This document shows positions 7,483 to 16,151 of a stretch of DNA of 33,548 nt, in pieces. Source of the DNA: Caldifarciminota bacterium (GTDB lineage: Bacteria > Hydrothermota > UBA3073); contig JAUWGP010000031.1 of NCBI GenBank assembly GCA_030606335.1, positions 1 through 33,548 on the forward strand, written 5' to 3'. Both the position numbers and the translations under genes were made by a program. The stretch's first letter is position 1; each line of letters begins with the position of its first letter. The notes beneath the pieces were generated by a model that was given only the letters and a program-made list of their open reading frames with translations, was not told the DNA's origin and searched no databases.

Positions 7483-8754
7483 TCAGAAGTGTCTTGTTAA
7501 CGTTGTCAGTATTGTTATACCAAGTTCTTCAAAAAATAGCTCTTTATCCATATCAGTTGGTACATCTTCTCCATTGAACAACCTTCTCGATATTGCCGTG
7601 CCAATATCCATTTCAAAGCCTGATAGCAAAAACCCGCAACCAAAGGTGAACTTTGCGGTTGCGATTGATTTATCAAGATAAGAGGGTATATAAGCAAATC
7701 CAAACCTCAATTTAGTCTCTGGTGAAAATAGATGCTCAACTCCAAGGTGATATGAGATTGTATTATTAAGTGATAAGGAGCTGTCCAATGGGAAAGTGTT
7801 GAAAATATTATTTAGCTCACGGTCTTCCCAGCCTGTATACAGAATGTCAATATTAAGTGTTGCAGGAAATTGGTTTGCCGGTCTATATCTTATGCCAAAT
7901 CCAAATGTTCGGGGATAATCAAGATTATCTACAGGACATCCCAAACCCTCAGGGGAAGCAAGAGGGTGTGTTCTCTCAATCTTTCCACCCATATCATAGA
8001 AAGCAGCAAGTTGTAATCGCCAATCTATATCCACATTTAAACCAAGAGACATATTCCATCCACTCCAATCAGTCCTGTAAAATTCATAATATGATTCTAT
8101 TTCGGGGTCTACATAATCTTCGTTTTTTTCACTTCTTATTCTACCATTTATATAATCGTATCTTATACCTGCTCCAATAGAGCCAAATTGCCTTGCAAAC
8201 ACAGCAGAATAACTCCAAAGTTTTCCATCACACTCTTCATATATATCTTTGATTTTTACATAAAAATCATCCCTTACTATTCTCTCGTATCTATAGTCAA
8301 AGTTATATTTTGGAGCTATCTGAATGGCCATATTTGCAAACGTAAAGTGATATGCGAGCACAAATGGCGTAGGCGTTAAGAATAGAAAACTATTGTCAGA
8401 TATGGTAACATCGCCTATAGTATTATCGAATGAATCGAATGCCTTCTTCGAGCGTCTTTCACCCTGGAGGCTTGACTCAAATCCTATTGATAACAACGTA
8501 CTATTCAGGTAAGCAAAAGAGGCAGGATTAGAACTTATATCTCCAGCTATGAAGGTGCCGCCCATTCCAAGTGAATGGGCAGAAATTATAAAATTTGGTT
8601 CTCCGTATGTATATGATTCGAGAATGCCTGCATGGGTCGCAGTAGGCAGTGTAAAGAAAAGAGTAATCACTAAACAATAGGTAGTAGGCAGTATGTAGTA
8701 GTGTAGATGGAGATAATTAAGATTTTTATGAAAAAGGGAATTTTTATTGAACAT
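7483..8754 (-). CDS. Outer-membrane beta-barrel protein, FadL/PorV-like
   Basis: The ATG at 8754 has GGGGG four bases upstream. A hydrophobic segment LVITLFFTLPTATHAG (about residues 28-43) looks like a signal peptide, although the preceding 27 residues are unusually long and partly encoded by a repetitive TAGTAGGCAG-rich stretch, so the true start may be internal. The mature region opens with SLGMGGTFIAGDISSNPASF, the glycine-rich N-terminal motif of FadL/OmpP1 and PorV/UPF0164 proteins, and continues as alternating aromatic beta strands to a C-terminal RHF, as in outer-membrane barrels. Its role (hydrophobic solute uptake or secretion partner) cannot be decided from sequence. It is followed by the truncated comM and preceded by the HhH/barrel gene. 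Confidence 0.75.
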   Translation of the reverse strand: MFNKNSLFHKNLNYLHLHYYILPTTYCLVITLFFTLPTATHAGILESYTYGEPNFIISAHSLGMGGTFIAGDISSNPASFAYLNSTLLSIGFESSLQGERRSKKAFDSFDNTIGDVTISDNSFLFLTPTPFVLAYHFTFANMAIQIAPKYNFDYRYERIVRDDFYVKIKDIYEECDGKLWSYSAVFARQFGSIGAGIRYDYINGRIRSEKNEDYVDPEIESYYEFYRTDWSGWNMSLGLNVDIDWRLQLAAFYDMGGKIERTHPLASPEGLGCPVDNLDYPRTFGFGIRYRPANQFPATLNIDILYTGWEDRELNNIFNTFPLDSSLSLNNTISYHLGVEHLFSPETKLRFGFAYIPSYLDKSIATAKFTFGCGFLLSGFEMDIGTAISRRLFNGEDVPTDMDKELFFEELGITILTTLTRHF

Positions 8755-8789
8755 AATACCCCCGTTATTAAATTAAAAATCAAATATTA

Positions 8790-8921
8790 AATATCAAAAT
8801 TAAAGACGTAGATTTTACAGATTTTGGACCACAGATTACTCAGATTTAGAAGATTAGTATATTTTTATATCAGTGAAATCTGCTATTCATTTTTGATTTT
8901 TGCATTTTAATCTTTGATATT
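8790..8921. repeat. AT-rich inverted repeat in an intergenic spacer
   Basis: AATATCAAA (8790-8798) pairs with TTTGATATT (8913-8921). The interior contains CCACAGATTACTCAGATTTAG (from 8829), which closely resembles the repeat at the comM start (7304-7330). Confidence 0.4.
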
Positions 8922-8930
8922 AAGTTTATG

Positions 8931-11312
8931 TTACCACCAGAATATGAGCTGTAATTCACCACCCAGCTCCCGTTTCTTATCAACGAAATCCCTCATCATG
9001 GGAATCTCTTCCTCACCTATCCTGTAATCTCCTTCATATAGCCCTGTGTGGGGAATTTCAGTAAGTTTATCCCTCAATTTAAATCTAATATAGATGTTAT
9101 CAGATAGACGGTCTTTTATAGTAATATAGAATTTCCTTCCGGAGCCGTATAGAAAATCTATACCCGTATCCTCAAATATCCACTGGCTGAGACCGTTAGT
9201 TGACCATACAGCAAACCCACCAAGAATTGAAAGACGGTCTGAGAATCTATGTTCATATGAGGATGATAGATATTCCCCGTCAATAAGTGAGTTCGAGCCA
9301 TACTCTACAGTTGGGGTCAACTGTACTCTTGCGATTCTAATCTCAGTATTGATGTAATCACGTTGAGTAAGGGTTGCGAAACTACGGAGTGTCGTCTCAA
9401 AGGTTCTTGAAACTGTAGGTTCGACAGATTTATATAGATATTTTCTTTGTATCTTCTGTTTGAGTCTGAGCCGTAGTGGGAAGATGGGTCTCCACTCTAT
9501 TTCTCCCTGGAATCTTAGGTTCGGAAGACTCCTTCCCACATTCCTCCAGATATCGACATATACCTTCGTAAATGTAAAATTACGCGTGACTTGATTTCTA
9601 AGTTCTATGTATAATCCCTCTTCTGCTTTGGGTGCTGGATATTCTGAAAGAAAGAAATAAAGAGGGTCTAACAATCTATATTCTTTCTCAAGCATGGTGT
9701 CGTCAAATTTTTTCTGTTCCATAAACGCTCTTGAGTATGGATTGTCATAAGAGATCCCATAGTGTCTTAGAAGCACGAGTAGATATAAGGTATTGTATTG
9801 AACTCTTGATTTGAGAATAAGGGCACTGCCCTGCTCTGTCCAGGCCCATTCCCCTTCAAATGATAGATTTCTAATAACAGTTCTTGCATCAATGCCGTGT
9901 ATATTCCTACTTTCGCCACTCCACATCCTCGTATAATTTGGGTCAGTAAGGTTGTCTTTATCAAAGGGTATATCGAGTGTCCTTGCGTCCGGGCTGAACC
10001 TTTTATCATATGATAAATTCATACCTGAAAACCCAATACGTGTAGCAAGAGGCATCTTTAGTATATTTGACAGGTCAAAACAGACCCTTCCTCCATATAA
10101 CTCTTCACGGAAGACATCTTTAAAAGCCTTCATTCTTGGAACTGTGATTATGTAGGAGTTTATGGTGCCATCAGGATTTTCTATGCCATCCCTTTTTGAG
10201 TTGGAGTAGAAAAACATAGAGCTATACCTGCCTATACCAACTTCCCCTGCAATACCCTTAAGTACAAACTCTCTCGTTGATGTGAGGTCACCAAATAATC
10301 CTTCTGGCCTATCATATATTCTTGAGAGAGTTTCATCTGTATTATCCATAAAGAGTCCCTGAGAAAAGGTAAGTCTATAATTACCCACATACAGCTTTCT
10401 TAGATAACCCATCTCCTCAACTCCAAAGTAGCCCTTCAAGAGTTCGTTATTACCAAGCTCACTTTTCTTTTGAATACCGAACTTCAGATGAGGACCCAGG
10501 GTTAATCTTAATTTCATAGTTGGCAGGGCAACTGATGAAAGTGAGGCGAGCTCATCTCGCTCCTCCTCAAGTCTTTTCCTCAGGCTGTCAATATCTGAAT
10601 CACTCCATCCTGCTCGAATTAGTTTTTCGTATGTAATGCTATCTGGAAGAAGGTTACTAATAGAGCTTTCGAGATAATACATATTCTCTACCGGATTATT
10701 CCAATCTATATCGAACCTATCACTATCCTCAATCTGGATTCTTCCAAATCCATGAAACTCGAGGGATTCAATCTCCTTCCGCTCGAAGGTAACGAAGTTT
10801 CTCATGTTTCTGAATGCATAATATGTTGTAGCTCGCTTTAAATCGCTCTGATACCTGAATCTTCCACCACTTTTTCTATATCTGACAAGTGATGCAGCAT
10901 CAACGAGATTTACTCTATCAAGTAGGAGTATGTCATCTATTCCTGCTGTGTTTATATCCATTGGGGATACAGCAAGTTCCTCCCATTTATCGACCGCTGC
11001 CTCGGATGGGCTCTCTTCTGATGCAAGTCTTTCCTGTACATCCTCGATATATCTTGAAACGGCTCTTTTCTCTTCCGTAGGTAAAATCTCTATCAGAGGT
11101 TTTATCCGTTCGAATTCCTCTCCATCTATACACTTGAGCTCTCTTAATTCATATATACTCTTAAATTCACCCTTTGATAATCTCCATTCATATAAAGCTC
11201 TTGCATCCTCTTCTGGAATTGGAAGTGTAAGAACTTCCTCAAGAGCAGCACGGTTTATATCTATAGGTTGGGTAGTAAAAACGAGAGACAGTATTATAAA
11301 AATGAGATTCAT
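8931..11312 (-). CDS. HhH-domain protein with C-terminal beta-barrel region
   Basis: A short signal peptide (MNLIFIILSLVFTTQPID) leads into two helix-hairpin-helix units of the ComEA type: INRAALEEVLTLP to about residue 75, and MDINTAGIDDILLLDRV to about residue 175. The remaining 600 residues are rich in alternating aromatic and charged strands and end in LQLIFWW, typical of outer-membrane barrels. Proteins with this order (periplasmic HhH pair, then a large barrel) are known from Bacteroidetes-type genomes; a role in DNA binding or uptake at the envelope is plausible but unproven. GGGG precedes the ATG. It lies among other envelope genes on the same strand. Confidence 0.75.
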   Translation of the reverse strand: MNLIFIILSLVFTTQPIDINRAALEEVLTLPIPEEDARALYEWRLSKGEFKSIYELRELKCIDGEEFERIKPLIEILPTEEKRAVSRYIEDVQERLASEESPSEAAVDKWEELAVSPMDINTAGIDDILLLDRVNLVDAASLVRYRKSGGRFRYQSDLKRATTYYAFRNMRNFVTFERKEIESLEFHGFGRIQIEDSDRFDIDWNNPVENMYYLESSISNLLPDSITYEKLIRAGWSDSDIDSLRKRLEEERDELASLSSVALPTMKLRLTLGPHLKFGIQKKSELGNNELLKGYFGVEEMGYLRKLYVGNYRLTFSQGLFMDNTDETLSRIYDRPEGLFGDLTSTREFVLKGIAGEVGIGRYSSMFFYSNSKRDGIENPDGTINSYIITVPRMKAFKDVFREELYGGRVCFDLSNILKMPLATRIGFSGMNLSYDKRFSPDARTLDIPFDKDNLTDPNYTRMWSGESRNIHGIDARTVIRNLSFEGEWAWTEQGSALILKSRVQYNTLYLLVLLRHYGISYDNPYSRAFMEQKKFDDTMLEKEYRLLDPLYFFLSEYPAPKAEEGLYIELRNQVTRNFTFTKVYVDIWRNVGRSLPNLRFQGEIEWRPIFPLRLRLKQKIQRKYLYKSVEPTVSRTFETTLRSFATLTQRDYINTEIRIARVQLTPTVEYGSNSLIDGEYLSSSYEHRFSDRLSILGGFAVWSTNGLSQWIFEDTGIDFLYGSGRKFYITIKDRLSDNIYIRFKLRDKLTEIPHTGLYEGDYRIGEEEIPMMRDFVDKKRELGGELQLIFWW

Positions 11313-11445
11313 AAATACCCCATATTAAAATCTCAAATGACAAATTTCAAACAAACTCTAAATTATAATAAATAAAGTTCTAAACAATTCGGAGTTTAAT
11401 ATTTTAAGACGTATCAAAGTATTATGTCACGAAAAAGAGATAGAA

Positions 11446-11557
11446 TGGAGTGCAATAGCTTGCTATTGCTAAATTCTTAAAAGATAATTTAACCCTCTTT
11501 GCATTACCCCCGCCACAGCGGGATTTCCGCTACGCTTCAACAAGGTAATGCACTCCA
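11446..11557. repeat. MITE/REP-like palindromic element, 112 bp
   Basis: The ends are TGGAGTGCA (11446-11454) and TGCACTCCA (11549-11557). Inside are a perfect hairpin GCAATAGC-TT-GCTATTGC (11452-11469) and CCCGC-CACA-GCGGG (11509-11522). No ORF is present. It fills most of the 319-bp space between the HhH/barrel gene and the PorV-like gene. Elements with TGGAGTGC ends and hairpins of this style occur in several environmental genomes, as I recall. Confidence 0.6.
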
Positions 11558-11631
11558 CTACAGATAAGTAATGTCACCAAATAAATTAATAAAATTACCT
11601 GATATTTGGTGCTTGATGTTTAAAATTGTGA

Positions 11632-12483
11632 CTACATTGAATAACTCACCCCAATAATGTGTGTCATGGGTAAGACTTCATGGTTTAACACACTATAGTC
11701 AATTTCAATATTTTTTATTAATAATCCAATACCAAAAGACGCCTTAATTGGCTGTGTTGATAATCCTGCTCTGAGAGTGATATTTTTTAGTATCTGAAAC
11801 TCCTGACCAAAGCAGAGACGAGTATCCTTACCAACCTCTTTTGATAAGTCGATACTCGATGTGACTCCCTTGAAGGGTGTAAAAGATATCCCCAATGAAA
11901 GCAATCTTGGAAGGTTATGTCTATTTTCTTCCCCGAGTGTTGGTGAATTTATATTATGAGCAAAGAAGCCAAGGCGCCATCTATCATATATATCTGCAAT
12001 AAGCCCAAGATCAACCCCAAAGGTGTTTGCACTACCAAATCTGGTCTGTGTGAGCTGGTATCCAATAAGATTGCAACCAAATGATAGATCTTCGTTGAGA
12101 GCCTTGCCATAAGATAACGTAATTGTATTTTCACTTTCCAATGTCTTTTCACCGAGACTCTCTCCATTTATATTTGTTTCTTCCCCTTTTACAGAAACAT
12201 TCTGAAACGAAAAGCCGAGAGTCCCAAATGATGCCGGGAAGACGGCATTAAATGTAGCATTATTCACAATGCCATAAAGGTTCTTGTAATATGCAGTTAA
12301 TTGTATTTCTTGTATGAAAGATAGTCCTGCGGGATTAAAATGTATTGAATTTGCATCATCTGATATTGCTGTGAAGGCGCAGCCCAATGCCTCAGGTCTG
12401 GCACCAGATTCCATGTCCTCAAAGGCAGCAGATAGTAAGAACGGTACTAATAAAAGTAATACAAGGCACTTAGAGAATTTCAT
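11632..12483 (-). CDS. PorV/UPF0164-like outer-membrane protein
   Basis: This 283-aa protein has a clear signal peptide (MKFSKCLVLLLLVPFLLSA). The conserved opening GARPEALGCAFTAISDDANS followed by IHFNPAGLSF is the pattern of the PorV/PorQ and UPF0164 families, in which an Asn-Pro-Ala-Gly turn marks the first barrel strands. The rest is alternating beta strands ending VSYSM. PorV-type barrels act with type IX secretion in Bacteroidetes; related proteins are widespread in candidate phyla without proof of that role. GAGAGG precedes the ATG by five bases. It lies directly downstream of the gene for a secreted protein with a sorting-type C-terminus, which supports but does not prove a secretion link. 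Confidence 0.8.
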   Translation of the reverse strand: MKFSKCLVLLLLVPFLLSAAFEDMESGARPEALGCAFTAISDDANSIHFNPAGLSFIQEIQLTAYYKNLYGIVNNATFNAVFPASFGTLGFSFQNVSVKGEETNINGESLGEKTLESENTITLSYGKALNEDLSFGCNLIGYQLTQTRFGSANTFGVDLGLIADIYDRWRLGFFAHNINSPTLGEENRHNLPRLLSLGISFTPFKGVTSSIDLSKEVGKDTRLCFGQEFQILKNITLRAGLSTQPIKASFGIGLLIKNIEIDYSVLNHEVLPMTHIIGVSYSM

Positions 12484-12523
12484 AATAACCTCTCTTTTTT
12501 AGGAAAAATTTGGACGCAGATTC

Positions 12524-12587
12524 ACCCCGTTAAATAATGTAACGATAAATATCAGAGCGTTCTCGAAACAGCTCTATTTAACGGGGT
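12524..12587. repeat. Dispersed inverted repeat, family ACCCYGTKAAATA, copy 2
   Basis: A perfect 13-bp inverted repeat, ACCCCGTTAAATA (12524-12536) and TATTTAACGGGGT (12575-12587), surrounds a 38-base spacer. The spacer length equals that of copy 1, but its sequence differs. Confidence 0.7.
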
Positions 12588-12716
12588 AAACGCTGATTAA
12601 CATAGATTTTTAAAAATCAATGAAAAATATAACAGGGATTGAAAGAGAACTTATCCCATCCTTACGGTTCTCATATCCTCTTTAACAGAACGTTATTTTT
12701 ACTTATAGATAAATTA

Positions 12717-15074
12717 CTACTCAAGAGGTGTTCCAACTACAACGGGTTTTACTACACTCTCGGTATCACCATCTTTTACTGACTGTATATGAACAAGATA
12801 TATACCTACAATTACTTCTTCTCTGTTCTCATCAGTACCATCCCAATCTGTATAATTCGTACCACCCGTACGGTTGTTGAGTAATGTCTTTATCAATCTA
12901 CCTTCTATATCAAAAATACGAATGGTTATTCTGCTATCAAGCTGTGAATTTAACTCGATATACAGGCACTCCCCAAGGTCTGGTGAGAATGGATTTGGAT
13001 AAATATTAACAGTGAGTTCTTCTGATGGTTCTCCATTGGATACCTTTTCTAAATCCGAGAGAAACCTTGGGAGGAACTGGTATCCACTTGAATAGGGCTC
13101 GTCAGTATCATACTGTCCAGCAATACCTATTATGTTCCAGTAATCACCCAGTTTCATATCCTCGATGGGTATCTCTATTCCTGTTCCATCCTGCAGCCTG
13201 ACATCAATTAGTGTCTTTGCATTCCAGACCTGGAAGTTCCCGGGTATTTCATATGGGAGAGTTTGTATCTTTGTGTTATTTATCCTGACGAGTCTACCTT
13301 CAATATTCTCTGTTATTCCCTGAGATGGGTCAAGGACCATTGCAAGAGCATCTATTTGTTCCCTTGTACAGGAATCACTCATAAGTATACAATCATCTAT
13401 CTCATCGATTTTTACCTCAGTTAGACCATTGTATTCAGTTACCTCTCCTGCTATTATCCAATCTTTACCGAGATTCACGGGTAATGGGTCATAACAGAAT
13501 ATATTGACTCCTCCTGTGAAGTCCTGAATGTAGAAACTTGTATACTCTCCCAGGGATGGTGAAGTTACGAAACCCCGTATATTAACCGCTTCTCCTAAAA
13601 GGGAGGGAGTGTACCCATCATCTCCTGGTCTCTGTACATCGCCTATACTTGTTATATCAACAGAGTCTATGATTGTAATCGATGGAAGGGTCTCGATAGG
13701 TGACACGGGCTCCTGGTCGGTACTTGTAGAGATAGGAAATTGAAAATTGCCTGTATAAGATGGTGCTGTCAGACTATCTATATATACAAAGATTGTATCT
13801 GTAAGAGGAACATTATCAATGAATACCGAATCAGGGGATGAGTAAATAACTGGATTTCCCTGTGATATAACCCTGACGTGTTCGTTATTTCCTGTCCAAA
13901 CCCAGGGGGATGGAATTTGTATAAGTACTCTGTTTAACTCAATTCCGTAGTTTGTATTAATATCTATTCTAACCCCAAGCTTCTCAGCCTTAAAAAGCTT
14001 GAGTGGATTCATTTTTGCCGCTCCTATACCACTGGTGGTCAGTACCCTTACAGTTGGCTGGGTTATTATAGGCACAGGCTGCTCTCCTCCCGCCGCTGTT
14101 TTTATGGTAAATGCGTATCTCGCAGGCTCATCAGGGGATATAAGACTATCAATTTTAACTGAACCAGAGTCGATCAGGCGTGCGTCTGTAATATCTATAA
14201 TCCATGGTGATACCACACTTCCATCTCCTGTTATATCGAGAAATGCATTTTGAAATGCATCACCCGAAAGGGTTACAGAAGAAATTTCCCCATTAAAGCT
14301 CCACTGATGTGGTATTTCTATTGTTATATGATTTAATGTATCAAATGGGTTTCTTATATCTATTAAGAGAGATATAGGCGAAGATGTAAAGACAACATCC
14401 GGTGATATTGTTGCTGTTCCTGTTCCGCTTGCGCTATTAATTAAATCAGATTCACCTCGTGGATGTATTTCGTATTCCTCAAAACCATAACTTCCCACAC
14501 CTATTATGGCTGCAAAGGTTTCACCCATATATGGTTCATAGTGATACAATCCATCTTCGATCTGACATTCTCCACTTCCATCGTTCACGTACCATTGACC
14601 ATAACCATCAGCAGTCTGTGTTACGGTTACATTTATAACTATAACTAATACTCCTTCATATTTTTCTGCCTCGAAGCCACCACTGCCAAATACTCCTGTC
14701 GTTATCTCAGTTGGACCAGGGATAGAGTTATTATTTGAGTGTATGGTATAGGATGAAATATTCTTTAATTCGGTTAGTCCGTAGTATTCGTCGACATCGC
14801 AGGTAATGGTGATACTGTCACCAGTTTCTGGTTTAACTGAGTTATCATATACGTATACACCACGCCATGCACCTCCCGGATGCTCTTCGATGTAAAAATT
14901 GTTGTATTCGCCAGTTGCTACAGCTGTAACAATGCCTGATACGGTTACGGTCTGTCCTTCGAGGGGAGATGGATAAGTTCCATCACCTGGGTTTGTTGTA
15001 TATTGAATATCGTAGATGGTGGTAGCAAAAGTGAAAGCTGGTAGTAGCAAGATAAACTTCAAGAAATAGTGCAT
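12717..15074 (-). CDS. Secreted multidomain protein with OB-fold-like repeats and FlgD-like sorting domain
   Basis: This 785-aa protein starts with a signal peptide (MHYFLKFILLLPAFTFA). Two related modules follow. One is near residues 20-115, with GQTVTVSGIVTAV ... YGLTELKN; the other is near 475-570, with GEAVNIRGFVTSP ... YNGLTEVKID. Both look like OB-fold domains seen in secreted nucleases and surface proteins, but no nuclease catalytic domain is visible. The centre (about 215-460) has two similar beta-rich modules around IEIPHQWSF and IQIPSPWVW. The last 90 residues (IYPNPFSPDLGE ... IRIFDIEGRLIKTL ... DWDGTDENRE) form a FlgD-Ig-like domain of the type used as a C-terminal sorting or attachment signal. 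AAGGAGG precedes the ATG. Confidence 0.8.
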   Translation of the reverse strand: MHYFLKFILLLPAFTFATTIYDIQYTTNPGDGTYPSPLEGQTVTVSGIVTAVATGEYNNFYIEEHPGGAWRGVYVYDNSVKPETGDSITITCDVDEYYGLTELKNISSYTIHSNNNSIPGPTEITTGVFGSGGFEAEKYEGVLVIVINVTVTQTADGYGQWYVNDGSGECQIEDGLYHYEPYMGETFAAIIGVGSYGFEEYEIHPRGESDLINSASGTGTATISPDVVFTSSPISLLIDIRNPFDTLNHITIEIPHQWSFNGEISSVTLSGDAFQNAFLDITGDGSVVSPWIIDITDARLIDSGSVKIDSLISPDEPARYAFTIKTAAGGEQPVPIITQPTVRVLTTSGIGAAKMNPLKLFKAEKLGVRIDINTNYGIELNRVLIQIPSPWVWTGNNEHVRVISQGNPVIYSSPDSVFIDNVPLTDTIFVYIDSLTAPSYTGNFQFPISTSTDQEPVSPIETLPSITIIDSVDITSIGDVQRPGDDGYTPSLLGEAVNIRGFVTSPSLGEYTSFYIQDFTGGVNIFCYDPLPVNLGKDWIIAGEVTEYNGLTEVKIDEIDDCILMSDSCTREQIDALAMVLDPSQGITENIEGRLVRINNTKIQTLPYEIPGNFQVWNAKTLIDVRLQDGTGIEIPIEDMKLGDYWNIIGIAGQYDTDEPYSSGYQFLPRFLSDLEKVSNGEPSEELTVNIYPNPFSPDLGECLYIELNSQLDSRITIRIFDIEGRLIKTLLNNRTGGTNYTDWDGTDENREEVIVGIYLVHIQSVKDGDTESVVKPVVVGTPLE

Positions 15075-15170
15075 AAACCCTCCTTAATGGTATTTTGACA
15101 TGGTATGCTAAATTGTAATATTGTGCAATTCTCTGGTTATCAGCTGGCTTGTTTGTTTAATGATACTGTT

Positions 15171-15240
15171 CTAACCAACTAACCAACCAACTGACTGACC
15201 AACTAACCAACCAACTGACTGACCAACTAACCAACCAATT
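15171..15240. repeat. 24-bp tandem minisatellite
   Basis: Two exact copies of a 24-bp unit built from AACC/AACT/GACT/GACC tetramers (15181-15204 and 15205-15228) are flanked by partial copies on both sides. It lies between birA and the secreted-protein gene, just beyond the birA stop codon. Confidence 0.8.
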
Positions 15241-15250
15241 AACTAATAAA

Positions 15251-15979
15251 CTATTCAACTAATCTATCTACCCTTTTCGCTTCACCTGGCAAGAAACTTA
15301 CTATAGAACCACTATCAGTTCTTATTATTATCTCCTCATTATCACCAAGATTTATGAATTCGCCACTCACAGACCCATTTTTAGTTTTTATTTCTACATA
15401 TCTATCTAAAAAAGAAAGATGTTCTCTAATAGATTCCATTATGGTTTCTTTTTTAAAATTATGCTCGAATATAGAGAGAAATGACGAGAGAATTGATTCT
15501 CTACTGAATGACATCATCGTCTCTATCCTCACCGATGTTGCATTTTCAAGGGGAGGTACTGTCTCGTTGATATTAATTCCGACACCAATAATTGCAAGAT
15601 TCTTCTCTATTTCTACAAGTATGCCACATATCTTTTTACCATCTATAACAACGTCATTTGGCCATTTAATCTCTGTATGAAGTCCACATTCTTCTTTAAG
15701 TGTTTCAACGATAGAAAGAGCAGTCCTCATAGATAGAAGAGGAATTTTTTCTACGATAAAAGTGAATGTGAGTGATTTACCCTTTTCTGATATCCATAAT
15801 CGACCAAATCTACCCCTTCCCCTGTATTGTTCATCAGATATTATTACGTATCCTGGCTTTCCAACTCTATTTTTAATTAGTTCCTTTGCTCGGTCCTGAG
15901 TAGACAAAAGGTGGTCATAGAATAGAAAGTTCTCACTTTTAAAGAGCCATTTTGTTCCGATTACACTATCTACGTCCAC
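15251..15979 (-). CDS. birA: Biotin-[acetyl-CoA-carboxylase] ligase
   Basis: The enzyme activates biotin with ATP and attaches it to the carrier lysine of biotin-dependent carboxylases. The motifs are clear: GRGRFGRLW (biotinyl-AMP loop, about residues 54-62 from the GTG start), KWPNDV (about 105-110) and GVGININ (about 132-138), followed by the small C-terminal domain. There is no N-terminal helix-turn-helix, so this is the catalytic-only type and probably not a repressor. The open frame extends nine codons to a TTG at 16006, but that extension is AT-rich repeat sequence, so GTG at 15979 is preferred; neither has a good ribosome-binding site. No biotin carboxylase gene lies in the window. 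Confidence 0.88.
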   Translation of the reverse strand: MDVDSVIGTKWLFKSENFLFYDHLLSTQDRAKELIKNRVGKPGYVIISDEQYRGRGRFGRLWISEKGKSLTFTFIVEKIPLLSMRTALSIVETLKEECGLHTEIKWPNDVVIDGKKICGILVEIEKNLAIIGVGININETVPPLENATSVRIETMMSFSRESILSSFLSIFEHNFKKETIMESIREHLSFLDRYVEIKTKNGSVSGEFINLGDNEEIIIRTDSGSIVSFLPGEAKRVDRLVE

Positions 15980-15997
15980 TATAATAAATTGAAATGT

Positions 15998-16151
15998 AAA
16001 AATCAAATAGTAAAATTACAGATTAAAATTTAAAATGAAAAACTGTAGACTTAAAGAAAAGAGCGTATAGAAGATTTATTCTGTTATTATTTAGATTTCA
16101 GTATTCTTAATAATTTTGAATTCATATATGTAAATTTGATATTTGATTTTT
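15998..16151. repeat. AT-rich inverted repeat flanking the birA/transglutaminase spacer
   Basis: AAAAATCAAATA (15998-16009) and TATTTGATTTTT (16140-16151) form a perfect 12-bp inverted repeat around 130 bp without a gene. The style matches the AT-rich inverted repeat at 8790-8921. Confidence 0.55.
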
